This document shows, one piece after another, positions 12,401-23,385 of a stretch of DNA of 59,998 nt. Under the pieces are notes generated by a model that was given only the letters and a program-made list of their open reading frames with translations, was not told the DNA's origin and did not search any database. Location of the stretch: contig NMRA01000423.1 of assembly GCA_002633005.1 (NCBI GenBank), positions 70,108 to 130,105 on the forward strand, in the 5' to 3' direction. How positions within the stretch are numbered: position 1 is the first letter of the stretch; every line of letters starts with the position of its first letter. Source of the DNA: Phoronis australis (taxonomy: Eukaryota; Phoronida; Phoronidae). The position numbers and the translations under genes are program-made.

Positions 12401-13539
12401 AATATTACTGTCAGAACCCTCTAATGTGCAATCACAGTGATTATTTTGGAAGGATTCCAAATAAAATCCGCTTCACTTTCCACTCAATAGCACATCACAA
12501 TACACGATGTTGTGTCCGGTATGAGTTTATGGTCGACCCGGATCACGAACACAAGCAGTGCAATTAGACCCTTTATCACTATCCACTTCACTTATTGATG
12601 CCTATGGAAGACAAAGAACTTGGGTACGTGTAAACTTTTTTAATTCCTTCACACAGGCTATTTAACTAATATGGGACTTTCCGTATTGACTCTCTAGAAT
12701 AATGGGAGCCAGAAAGCTACCTCCTTTAGATTTCGACTCAAAAACTCGTTACTACAAAGTATTTCATTAATTTAACGCGTTCTTAAATTTAATTTTTGCA
12801 CTTTCTGAGAGTTTGGACCGTTTATGATACTTTTATTACGAAAATCTAAAAAGCCATTTTGGGAAATGAGTGAGGAATTTTAAAGAACTTATAACTAATG
12901 ATTTTCACGCTAAGTGATTTCATCACTGAATGACGTTGATGAGATCGCTGGTTCCCTACGTGCCCAGCCAGCACGCAGGTATCACGCGCCTCGGCATTTT
13001 GTTGGTGTAACCTCGGCAGTCATTGGTTAGATGTAGCTTCACAACAACGTGAAAAAATGGCGAACTATGAACGATTTTTCGCCTTGTCATGCAAGTGGTG
13101 TAGCATCAACTATATTGTTTCTGCAGTAATTTTTATTAGCAGCGTTCTTGAAGCATATTCATGTACAATAAACAAACATCTGGTGGATTTAACCGGTGCA
13201 GTGTTATTCATACTGAATGAATACAGGACAGTAACGTGAAAAAGTCATCGACAGTAGAAAGATGCACTTCGAAAAAGCGAAACCACAATTACTGGCATTC
13301 AGATTTACTGAACATAAATTTTAAGCAGCGACTTGTCTGTACAACATACCATATTTACACGTGCTCTATGCATCATGCCAGTTTGTTTGCATAAAGTGCT
13401 GCCTGTTGAGACTTTGACCAGCCACTCGGAAACGCCGGTGGAACAACATTTCCCGAGAAAAATTAAGAGATATCTACGTGCTGGTTACCGTCCACCTAAC
13501 GGCACGCATGGAACCAGCGAGCGTTGATGAGTTGATAGC

Positions 13540-13780
13540 ATGGCGGATAGTAATGATTTTGTACGTCACGAAGACTCAGAGAGCAAGTTTGACAAGTATT
13601 TTGAAGTACAGTGAGGAGATAGTGGTGAAAACGATACTCGGACCATAAGTGAAACCGATAAAGAGTTAGGTCTCGCATCATCAGTCGGCACTTAGGGTGT
13701 TTGAGGCCGTACGGGCTCGACCCTTTGGCACCGGCGTCTTCGGAGATTGAAGTCAATTCGGCGCCACTCAATCTGCGGAC
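13540..13780 (+). pseudogene. Dead acidic N-terminal ORF, unit 4 copy
   Basis: Begins MADSNDFVRHEDSESKF and meets a stop soon after (GTACAGTGA). The RPYGLDPLAPASSEIE-type segment follows out of frame. Confidence 0.4.
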
Positions 13781-14778
13781 CATCTTGATTTCAGAGCAGA
13801 CATTTCTGGCTGGTAATTCTGGTTTTTTACTGAATCACGGTTCAATTTTCTAACCACTTTAACATCTTTTCTGTTCTAAAATTATGACATCTTTGTACCA
13901 TTTTTGTTCGTCGATTATTTCGCTCCGGTGACCAACTCCAGCCTCAGTGACCGCTGTGGTTGTTAACTCAAAAGTACATGTAGTTGCCTGGCATCTACAT
14001 TCTATTTTCTACTATTGGACATTGGCATATATGTGGATAACGCACACTCCCACAAAATCCTGACACACGCGCCTCTTCATAATACTCGTCTCAGGCATTA
14101 TTCAGCTCTTTTCAAAACCACCCCTGCTCACGGGTGGCTCACAATGGCGAACACCGGTGTTACAATGATGACGTCACTCAAAATATGTTATTTTATAATT
14201 TTTGCCTTTATTTCTTGATTACAAGTACACAAATTGAAAAAGAATTACTTAAACTGCTAGACAAAAATTGTTGGAAGACGAATTCAATCATTAATGACCG
14301 TGGTTTAAACGCTTAAAAAAGAGAAACGAATCCCATTAACAGCCCCTTCCATGTTTGATTAGGTTGATTTAGCTAATTTATTTTAGCTTTTTGAAATCGT
14401 CCGGTATCGAAATTCTCCCTCTTTATCAGTCAAAGCCACCAACCAAAATCCATGTCTCGATATTTCTAGATATCATCGCGAATTGCTATTTTTCCCAAAA
14501 ATACAAAACAACACTTGTCTAGACCAAAACGAACATGATGGAGTTCTGCAAAGGTAATACTAGCCTTTGACATGTCTTGCTGCACAGCCATCACATCGCA
14601 TTAGAGTTAATGATATCTGGTTTCCCGCCAAGTGATGTCATCAGTGGAAGTCTTTGATGAGCTCGCTGGTTCCCAACTGAATTCATAAAAATCTAGCCAA
14701 TGGTGGCAATTTCTGGCGGCTTAGGTTGTTTTGCTTGACTAGATTAGTGCACCCAGAATTCTGATAGTCGACAGGATC

Positions 14779-15152
14779 ATGGACTTTGTCTACTGCTTTC
14801 ACGACTTGGGCACCCTTCCGTGCAACTAAACATTCGTCACTAAGATAGTCTCTCGATACAATCTTTACATAATCACAGTCTCAGAGCTACCAGGGTTGGC
14901 ACGGGTATCAACACTCAAATCAGTTCTAGGGACAAACTTGTTCCAATCAGGATACATTTCGACCGCTTTCTTAAGGCAATTAATGAGAATAGCTACTTTG
15001 TAAAGTTCTGAGTACTCACTGTCAGCATACAAGCAAGCATCAATGTCTTGGTTTGTGATGGACATAAGTACGGAAATTTCTGTCGCTGTGATGTACCGGG
15101 ACATCAAAAAACTGCAGTTTTTCGCAGACAAGCTTTTCAACGTTTCTGGCAC
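14779..15152. other. Conserved ambiguous ORF block, unit 4 copy
   Basis: The minus frame (15152-14865) is open for 95 residues, matching the unit 2 copy with about a dozen substitutions. The plus frame is interrupted by a stop near its beginning. No recognised domain. Confidence 0.3.
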
Positions 15153-15942
15153 ACGAATTCAATAGCCATTACAGCGATCGACACGCAGGTAGGTCGTTTA
15201 ATGCTACTGTCTGGGCACAGCCAATGAACACGTGTAATGTTTTTCACCTCAAAGAAATTGTAATTGGACATTCATAATAAGTCTCACTTTGTTCGACGTT
15301 CATTTTCAGTTTCTCTATATACACTGTATGGAGGATCTATCAAGAAACTGTGGGAGCAAATGAAAATAGAACTTTAATACAGTTCTTCAGTTACACAATT
15401 ACACACATTTCAATTGGTGATGCATTTTACTCCCTAAAATTCCGATTAAGCTACCTCCACCATGATTCTCAGCAAGAAAAAAAATGCCCTTTTGGGCTCA
15501 GATTTTTTAAAAATCATTGAATCACTAAACGCCGCAATTTTAATAAATGGCTTCCTAAAGACTTTGTGTTGATGACTGCAGATTTCGTTTTCACTTCATC
15601 AATATGGGAAACCCCGCATACAATCGCAAACTTCACTAAGCCGGGCAACGTTCTCTGGATTTTCAGAAGGGGTTAGGTAATGTATTGTAACTTTATTTAC
15701 GCACACTCATGAACCCTCAAAAATAAATAAAGCTGTGCATTAGAAGTGGATTCCTATACAGGCATTCGGAATTCACCCTTATTGCCATCCAAACCTACTG
15801 ATAGTGTTGTGTATACAACAAGCAACACTGTCTTGTAGTTGCAAACATACAAGGTACATCAGCAGTCAATAATTAATTAAATACTTGAATCCACCTTATT
15901 TAAATTGGCCAATTTTTAACAAGATAATGGTTAAAAACTAAC

Positions 15943-16068
15943 CAAGGCATCTTTCACTATTACAGCTTTGTATTTTCGAGCCACTTCCGGAACACGTAGC
16001 ACCGCCATAAGCAGGTGTAGGATTTGTACACGTCCTTGTCGCCCTTTGTGACCCGGCTCCGCAACTTG
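15943..16068 (-). pseudogene. Truncated TSP1 exon relic
   Basis: Aligns by eye with the 3' two-thirds of the TSP1 exons. Its donor is ruined (CCTTGGTTAG where the others have CCCAG/GTTAGT), and the exon stops abruptly at CGCAACTTG, where the sequence jumps into the intron that lies downstream of a TSP1 exon in the other units (GTAAATCAGCAGTCAACAA). There is no acceptor, so it cannot be spliced in as a TSP1 module. It marks an unequal recombination junction inside unit 4. Confidence 0.85.
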
Positions 16069-16156
16069 TAAATCAGCAGTCAACAACTTACTAAAAACCT
16101 GGATCTATCTTATTTAAATTCATCGATTTTTAACAAGACGTTGGATAAAAACTAAC

Positions 16157-16327
16157 CTGGGCATCTCCTGCTATTACAGTTTTGATTTTTCGAGCCACTT
16201 CCGGAACACGAAGTGCCGCCATAAGCAGGTGAAGGATTGGTACACGTCCTTGTCGCCCTCTGTGACCCGCCTCCGCAACTTGCTGTACAAGCTCCCCAGC
16301 TACTCCAGGCTGACCAGCCACCATTTA
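16157..16327 (-). CDS. Gene A, TSP1 exon (second TSP1)
   Basis: A 171-nt phase 1-1 exon with acceptor ACTTACAG before TAAATGG and donor CCCAG/GTTAGT. It encodes a complete TSP1 repeat, [17 protein letters not shown] to SRRCPG, with all six cysteines. It is closest to the unit 1 exon (shared [13 protein letters not shown] and flanking AAGACGTTGGATAAAAACTA), not to its neighbour in unit 3. That points to gene conversion or to an unequal crossover involving unit 1. Confidence 0.87.
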
Positions 16328-16788
16328 CTGTAAGTATAACGTGTTAGTTAGTGTCTAAACAAAACAATGCAAAGGTATGTAAACATGTCTTAACATGAAG
16401 GTTTTGATTTAGAGTAAGTGCATGCATAGTTGGTTTGATTTCGCCAAATCTAAGTCGTTTGGAACGATTTTGCTGGATTTCCCTTGTGTATAAGCTATTC
16501 CAAAGTCCGTTTTTGTCAATGATTTTGACCAGTTTGGGATGCCTGTTTAGTAAGTACGTTGATTCGCACGGCAAAGTACATGTAATCATACATCTCCTCA
16601 GACTGAGTTCAAAAACTTTTGAACAATTGACATTTCAGCGAGCCAAAAATGAGGGATTGAGGAATTTTAAACATAGTGTTGATCGCTGGTATATCCAATT
16701 TGTGAGGGTATCAATTTGAGACCACATCTTTACGAATAGACTATAAGCATATTTATTTCAAAACAATTTCTAGAAAAGCACATCTACA

Positions 16789-16895
16789 TTCCAAAAAAAT
16801 ACAAAACAACACTTGTCTAGACCAAAACGGACATTATGGAGTTCTGCAAAGGTCAAATTAGCCTTTGACTTGTCACGCTGCACTGCCATCACATC
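16789..16895 (-). repeat. Fragment of a fifth array unit
   Basis: Matches the CCAAAAATACAAAACAAC..TAGACCAAAACG..GACATTATGGAGT..CACATC block present at about 2085, 6545, 11010 and 14495. It is fused directly to the broken end of unit 4, then similarity stops and unique intron sequence begins. Confidence 0.75.
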
Positions 16896-17587
16896 CTTGT
16901 GTTAAGTTTCACTGGAGCCTGTCAATAAGTTCCCTAGATTTCATTTGGGAAATCTGTTCCTTAAAAATATTGAAAAACTCCGCCACTGGCAGGGGCAGAT
17001 TGAAAACTGGCATGCACCACCCTATTGTGATGCCGTAAACCCTTACGCCAATTTCCATCAAAACAGGACCAGCTGCCCGTTCCAAGAAATTGACTTAAGT
17101 TCATTCTTGTCTTAAATCTAAGGTTTGTCTCAACTTGCAAACTTTGAAACTTCCACATTTGGACAGTTAGTCATAATTAAGACAAAACTTAAGTCATAAA
17201 CTTAAGTCAAAATTAAGATCTCTTTTTGAAAGGAATTAGAGACTAATTCTTAAGCCAAACATAAAATTGAATGTAATTTAAGATTTGTCTTAGCTAAGTC
17301 TTTTTTCTTGTAATGGCCCCAGTTTTTGTTTTGAAATATTGCGCATAACAACTGTGCTACATGACAATCAGACAAAAGGGCCACTATTGGGGTGCTGCAG
17401 CAGCCCAAATTGACCGACAATAAACTGTTGCCGGCTCAATGTCATCAGAATCTAGATATCACTTCCAAACGCACTTCTACCCAGAAGTATTGAAACAGCT
17501 CCTGGTCGAGACCAAAACGGAAGTGGCTAAACATGCACAAAAACTGTTGCCGAGCGAATTGGTTCTTGATGTACATCCGAAAATAAT

Positions 17588-17715
17588 TTTCCCAAAAATA
17601 CAGCTGAGAAAGCCACTAGTCTAGAACATAACGATCACAAGGGTGTGCAGTAGTAGCCGCAATAGCCTGAAAATAGATGGTTACCAGCACAATGCCATGT
17701 CGTCACGGCCCTCTT
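17588..17715 (-). repeat. Old, diverged copy of the array block
   Basis: TTCCCAAAAATACAGC..CTAGTCTAGAACATAACGATCA..GTGTGCAGTAG..AATAGCCTG..CACAATGCCAT lines up, with many changes, with the same block of the array units (for example 6540-6645). It lies next to the diverged TSP1 exon at 17937, as expected if this is the oldest unit, from which the young array was copied. Confidence 0.45.
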
Positions 17716-17936
17716 ATGTCAAGGTTTATTGAAATCCGTAATTTGGTTCCCAAGATAATTTCCGGAAACTCTCTCCCCCGGAGACACGTTTAAAAGTTAA
17801 CTTGTCGCGATAAGTTGTTTAGGAACAATGAATTTATATTCAGTGGCAACTAAGCCTAAACAACTTGAATTGCTCACAATTTTGATCATTCTATATCTGT
17901 GTACTGATTTCTACTCTTTACAGATGTGTAGTCTAC

Positions 17937-18104
17937 CTGGACATGCGCTACTATTGCATGATTGGGTTCTCGAACTACTTCCTGAACAGCGACCGCCACC
18001 TCTCGGTCTAGGATTGGTACACGTCCTTGTCGCAGTCTGTGACCCACCTCCACAGCTTACAGCACAAGGCCCCCATCTGCTCCAGGTTGACCAGCCACCA
18101 TCCA
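17937..18104 (-). CDS. Gene A, TSP1 exon (first TSP1, diverged)
   Basis: A 168-nt phase 1-1 exon, one codon shorter than the array exons. Acceptor TTTTTACAG before TGGATGG; donor CCAG/GTAGAC. It encodes WSTWSRWGPCAVSCGGG, then RTCTNPRPRGGG and CNSSACPG: six cysteines, paired W residues and CAVSCG for O-fucosylation. It differs from the four array exons far more than they do from one another, so it is an older paralogous module. It follows the CUB domain directly in the transcript, after an 11.4-kb intron. Confidence 0.9.
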
Positions 18105-18276
18105 CTGTAAAAAGTAAAGTGAACAGTGATGAATAGAAATTAATTGCTTTAAGCTGTACATTTTTGTGAACATTCATTTATTACATTGTAACTTACCAAA
18201 TATTTTAGATTCAGTGTAGAAACACGGAAATTTAAGTTAATTAGGCGACGGAAATAATGGGATACTTTCACCAAGC

Positions 18277-18491
18277 CAATGGAGGCTGATCACGTGGGAT
18301 AGGTCATCTGTATCTTCACCTGGCCATATCAGGAGGCATTTCTTCGCAGTTGGCTGCCCAGGGGAATATGTTTTGACCTCAGACCCATTTAGAGATTATG
18401 TGAGTGAACGTGCTGCGTTTTCAACGAAAGTGGTATTGGCACCTCATCTCTTAGAGCCCGAACCGGTCCCACGTGATCAGTCGCCATGTTG
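18277..18491. mobile_element. Small MITE-like element with ~22-bp inverted ends
   Basis: CAATGGAGGCTGATCACGTG at the left is matched in inverted orientation by TCCCACGTGATCAGTCGCCA at the right, about 215 bp apart, with nothing recognisable between. No clear target-site duplication was found, so the outer ends are uncertain. Confidence 0.5.
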
Positions 18492-20130
18492 TTACTTAAA
18501 AATCTTCTATGTCATCCTATCACGCTGAAGAAGAAAATCCAATCACAGACGCGGGTGTTGTTTAAGCAACCGTAGTTTGACTCAAAATATAGAACCACAT
18601 TTGACGCGATTGTTGATGTTCTCTTTCCCTTGGTGTCCAGTTTCTGCATTTTAAGGTCATCTCAAACCTTATCTAATGACCTTCATTCTAACTCATCGAA
18701 CCACGCTATGTCAACTAGTGAAAGTATATATTTTCTGAAGGAAAAATGTCAGAAATTATGAAAAAATGTTTATATTGATGTGACACTATTATTTTTAATA
18801 CATTACCAACGTTTAAAACACTTTTTTAAGAAAGGTACATTAATAGCACAATAACCTCGTGGTCAATTTCAATGATCCCCTTTAAAAGAAAACAGTTCAC
18901 CTCAAAGACGCTGAGAGATATTTTTACTCATTTATTTTTTTATTTTTTCTTCTATGTCAAATGAAGTTATTTTGTAAAAAAATAAGAATCATATTCGTCT
19001 ACCTTAGAGTACTAGGCGTTTAAAAGGAAAGTCCTAACAGCGTTTTTGAAATTGATGAATAAATTAAATTAAAATTCTAATTTGTATCACTTAAATTCAC
19101 CGAGCCGTTTTCGAGAACTCGTGTTCAATTTTTAAATTGAACTTAAAAGTTGATTTGACGAAGCCGATGAAAAGTGGAAAATGTCGAGACTCTTCAAAAT
19201 CTAATGTTTTTCGCTCAACTATTCAGTGAAAACTTGTTTTTGGACAATATAACCTACATGTACACATGCCATAACCATGCTCGCTATTTCAACATTCACT
19301 CGCAATGACAACTGAATGTGCACAGTGATTTGTTAACATCATTTTCTCTCAAACGTTTTAATTTTGCACGCCGCGTATCTGTGAGTCGAGTCAAACCAGC
19401 TCAAAGGCATGATCAGCAGTAACAGAGAGCAATGTGCGTCCCCAGCCATGGTTGGAAATGTTGGGTTTTCAAAATTGAGATTGGTCGTTGAGGGTTCCCA
19501 GCACGATCAATAATTCAATTGGCGCAGAATTTGGGAGTTAATACAAAGATGGAGAGGACTTTATTATCCGAAGTAGCAAACGAAGCAGATACAGCATTCG
19601 GAAGGATATGGCTAAAATAACAGTACACAGTAGCAATCGCAGCAACACCTGCCGCAATTCAAAGACAGATCACCTCTGTCAGTCCGCTGGATAGAGGGAG
19701 TTCTGCGAAGGACCGAAACTTTTGACAACAACATGAGCTCTGCTGATGATAGTAGCAAGAGCTTATCGACACCTACGTTTGTTAGTAAATAAGTGGCGCC
19801 TGCGTTGGGCATCTCATAAGAACATAATGGAGTTGCGAATACGTTGAATGACCTGATTTTACTGATAAAGCTTAATTTCACAAAACAATTTAATTGACAA
19901 ATGGACATTTCATTTGGCAGAACATCAGATTATTTTCCAATGCATTTTTCGGTACCAAGCTTTTCCATTGTGATGAAAGAAAACCATTCCCAAAGCTTCC
20001 AATCATGAATGTATTATATAAAATGCATCGTTCACATAAACTCCATCTCCCGGCCCGCTCCACTACAGACGTTCATTGTGCCCGATTCGGCACCGCCTTG
20101 GTCCCAGATAGTGCACCAGCCCTCTATTTA
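18492..20130. other. Intron of gene A, nothing recognised
   Basis: AT-rich intron sequence. Short ORFs (for example 19908-19612 minus) match no known domain and lack supporting splice signals. Confidence 0.4.
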
Positions 20131-20330
20131 GATTCAAGGTGTTCTATATCTTTTCTCGTGGGCCGTTTCTTCGCAGACGCGGAGGGAGGGTGGCCAGGTT
20201 CGTACTGGCCTTCGTGACGTCAGTCCGACGGCCCAACGGCCTGGGTGACGTCGGCTTAATTTCACTCCCTCCGCTTCCGGCGCGTATATACTTCTTCGGG
20301 CCTGTCGCCGTCAAAATTAATGATGTCATT
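20010..20330. promoter_or_regulatory. GC-rich block with CRE-like sites, possible promoter
   Basis: The segment is much more GC- and CpG-rich than its surroundings. It contains a full TGACGTCA (near 20215), a second GTGACGTCG (near 20246), a GTATATA motif at about 20284 and an ATTATATAAAATG motif near 20014. It could be a promoter or CRE-type enhancer, or part of a mobile element. No gene is seen next to it. Confidence 0.25.
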
Positions 20331-21258
20331 AAAAAACATTTTTTTCCCTAAGTAAACTTAATTATTCACCGATAATGGAAAAACTGAAGCTAAAATTGAG
20401 GTGGGCTCTTTTGGGTCGGCTTTAAGTGCCATTGCGTCACCTATTGTCTAATTTCTCCTATTCTTAAATCAGTTGTTCTTCTCTTCCACGAGGTTGCGTA
20501 CATGTCATAACAATCGAAACTGGTTTCATTTCGTTACAGGTTTTAAGCATTTTATTACAAGTACATCAGATTTCAGAACAAATTTTGCTGCTACAATAGC
20601 GAATGTGCAAATCTCAATGCGCATGCCCCAAAAAAGTTCCCCTGTGTTGCATTCTGGGATGGTTTGTATGCCTAGCAGCAGCGTGAGAGTTTCTATACAG
20701 AAGTGATTATTATATTTAGCTGCCGTTTTCAATTTTTAAGACTAGAAAAAAAATGTGATACATTACAGCGTCCTGTCGTTCAGTAACTTTTCCAGGCGTG
20801 AGGGATGCTGAACGTGCGATAACATCTGGCACTTTTGTTAACTGCCCAGCTCAGTCTTTTTTCCCGTATGATAACAAGCAGGCCAATTATCTCCAAGGCT
20901 TCAAAGGAAACGTATGGTGGTTGCACGCTATTACCGAACACAATCAAACCCAATGTGGCGTTGGTAATGCGTTTAGACGGAATAGATTTTCTTAAGTTCT
21001 GTTGTAGTTGGGCGATTTTCGTGATTCAAAAACGGAACATAATCAGCATTTGACGAGGAATTCAGAAATGCTATTGGTTTAAGCCCAAATGTGCTATAAC
21101 TTAACTTTCATTTTTATTAGCCCAGCCCAGTCAGGCTATATACGATCTGATCTGAGATTAGAGCAATTATCGAACAAAAGAGAGCAGGCACTCCAATCAT
21201 AAATGCCAGAATGAAGTTAATCAGTCGTGTATGTAAGATATTGGCTACGGGGGAAAAC

Positions 21259-21300
21259 TTCCCAACTTGTTGTTGGGCTATAGAATCGAACAAGTTGGGA
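21259..21300. repeat. Perfect hairpin
   Basis: TTCCCAACTTGTT is followed after a short loop by AACAAGTTGGGAG, giving a stem of at least 12 perfect base pairs. Confidence 0.7.
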
Positions 21301-21649
21301 GCAACGAGATGTCGCCGTCATGACAAATTTTCAGTATCTCATTGATATTATAACTTTAAAAATTTGTACAATACAAGACATGTGCTTATCGTTTACCTGG
21401 CCGCGGTCTTCAATCTCCATACTCAGACTCAAATCATACTCAGACTCACACTTCATACTCACCGCACTTCATTGCCGCCAATTTTTAAAGTCCTTCTTAC
21501 TACGATTTCTGGCAAATGGCGAATGCTAATCCCATGTTGACGAGTCATTACAAGGGTCAAAAGCTGCTGTGGGGCGGGGATTGCTGTTATTGAAGTGCGT
21601 GTGCAACGGTTTGTACGGTTTCCTAAGGAAGTTAGTGAAAACAATTTGG

Positions 21650-21825
21650 TAATTGTTTACAATATGACGACATTGACGTACACACATGATTTTGATATCT
21701 TTCGAATCCTTGCAACGTTTTCTTTCCAGAAATAAACTGAAATTTCCCCTACCCCGTTTCCTAAGTACTTTATCGTGAAATTTCTGCTCGCACTATTTCC
21801 CGGTACTTGGTAGTAATACCGCCAT
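21650..21825 (+). repeat. Inner inverted repeat, left arm
   Basis: Reads GGTAATTGTTTACAATATGA, then CGACATTGAC, ACACATGAT and CACTATTTCCCGGT, to ACCGCCATATT. The same words recur in the same order on the opposite strand at 23385-23200. Roughly 80% identity by eye. Confidence 0.75.
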
Positions 21826-22496
21826 ATTGAATGGAGAGAGTGAACCGACGGTCAAAAACTGAACTACTCTACCGACTTCTGCAGATCGTCGCTTTCCATA
21901 AGGTTAAAATGACGGAGACCCGTCTGTCCCCTGCCCGGGTTACGGTCCCAAGGGTTCAGATTCGATCTTATGGTGACTGTGATACACATCTGCTAGCAAG
22001 AATCCACGAAAAAAGCAGAGGTTGTTTTTGAGGTCCAAATTGGGGAAAATGTATCACTTCAGACAATTTCGTGAAAAAATGGTCAAATGGTCATAATTCT
22101 AAAAAAATGAAAAAGATGAAACGCTGCTAATTGTTCCTCCAGGAAAACTTTAGCGGGAATCTCGTGCGGGCAAACACCATTCAGAATCGATGATGCTGTT
22201 TCATTCATTAACAACCGGTGTTGCTGTAATCTTGAGTTGAGTTCAACAGTACACACCATGGGTTTTGTACATTTCGAATTACCGGTGGCCACAGACTAAA
22301 TGTATGACGTAAAATTTAGCCAAATCCATGATTATTTTGTGTAATTAGCTCGAAATTTTGATTTCTCTTTCAATTTTGCCAATTTTCACATTTCCCGCCA
22401 TGTGACATCATGGGTTGAACACAAGAGATCAGCGACTAGCACTGAACAACGGCGGAAAGTAGGAAATTTGAAAGCGACAACGATTATGAGCAAGAA

Positions 22497-23111
22497 ATGA
22501 ACAAATACTATAAAGAAACGTATGAGAATGGTGGCCAGGATGACGAAATGGGGTTGCACGAAAGCGAGAACGAGTTTAATATGTTTTCAGCTGCGTACTT
22601 TTCTACTTTGAGTTACACGAACTGGATCCTCCCGCGAGAGAAGCGGCCTCGGGCTCGGCCAGTCAACCCAGTCATCCAACAGACGATCCTAAATAAAGAG
22701 CCGATGTTTCTGAATTGTAAATATTGTCCTTTATTGAACCAGGCCTTCATCGTAACATCTCCTCTGATTGGAGTCGAAACACGACTCCTCAAAGTGGGCA
22801 GAACACAGAGTGGCCCCGAACAGATTCGCTTGGTCCACGCTGAGGTCCCACACTCTCGTTCGGCGCACGAAGCGATTCCACTACTGCGCAACTTTGGCGT
22901 TCTCCGTCTGACTGCTGTTGCTGCAGCCTCCCCAAACACATCTTTTCATCCCTCTAAGAACCTTCTTGACGCTAAATATACTTTACTTTCACTTCACTCT
23001 ATACACTTAGTTTCTGATCCAAACAGTGTGCCGAACTACTTGGGTTCAACCCATGACGTTGTACATGTACATAATTATTATTTTGTTCAATTTTTACGTG
23101 TTTCTATATGA
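22497..23111 (+). CDS. Unknown 204-residue ORF at the palindrome centre
   Basis: The longest single ORF in the window. It starts with an acidic stretch (YENGGQDDEMGLHESENEF) that continues upstream of the ATG in frame (FESDNDYEQE), so the true start or an upstream exon may lie further left. The later part has no recognised domain, no membrane segment and no repeat. Position between the inner inverted repeats suggests element-encoded protein. A 108-residue ORF overlaps on the minus strand (22939-22613) and could equally be the real one. Coding status is uncertain. Confidence 0.25.
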   Translation: MNKYYKETYENGGQDDEMGLHESENEFNMFSAAYFSTLSYTNWILPREKRPRARPVNPVIQQTILNKEPMFLNCKYCPLLNQAFIVTSPLIGVETRLLKVGRTQSGPEQIRLVHAEVPHSRSAHEAIPLLRNFGVLRLTAVAAASPNTSFHPSKNLLDAKYTLLSLHSIHLVSDPNSVPNYLGSTHDVVHVHNYYFVQFLRVSI

Positions 23112-23199
23112 GCTGTGCACTAAAGGCACTGAAATCAAGTAAGATATAATAACAAAATTTATTTTGAGGTACTAGAGTCATGTTGCGTACACTTTAACG

Positions 23200-23385
23200 T
23201 GGCGGTGTCAACCGGGAAATAGTGCGAACCGAAATTCGACGATAAAATACGGAGGAAACTTGGTAGGGGGTAGATTCATTTGTTTATATAAAGATGACGT
23301 TGCGAGGAATTGAACGATACCAAGATCATGTGTGTAGGTCAATGTCGTCATATTGTAAACAATTACCAACAATTTGCTTCCCTGT
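23200..23385 (-). repeat. Inner inverted repeat, right arm
   Basis: Inverted partner of 21650-21825; contains AACCGGGAAATAGTG, TTCGACGATAAAATAC and CATATTGTAAACAATTACCA. Confidence 0.75.

Larger units (their letters stand above)
9580..13079 (-). repeat. Tandem unit 3, with an internal ~1 kb deletion
   Basis: Same landmarks as unit 2, but sequence equivalent to about 6870-7840 of unit 2 is missing: the text jumps at about 11330 from the AATTTTAGGCGGATTAGA region to CCCACGAACCTATCTTC. The deletion removes the ambiguous ORF block and shortens the unit to about 3.5 kb without touching the TSP1 exon. Confidence 0.85.
13080..16788 (-). repeat. Tandem unit 4, rearranged, with 1.5 TSP1 exons
   Basis: Fourth copy. 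It has the acidic ORF remnant (13540), the ambiguous ORF block (14779-15152), a truncated TSP1 exon (15943-16068) and an intact TSP1 exon (16157-16327). It breaks off at about 16788 inside the CACATCTACA segment, before the purine tract, which is therefore missing. It is the most diverged of the four in the 15.4-16.0 kb segment. Confidence 0.85.
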
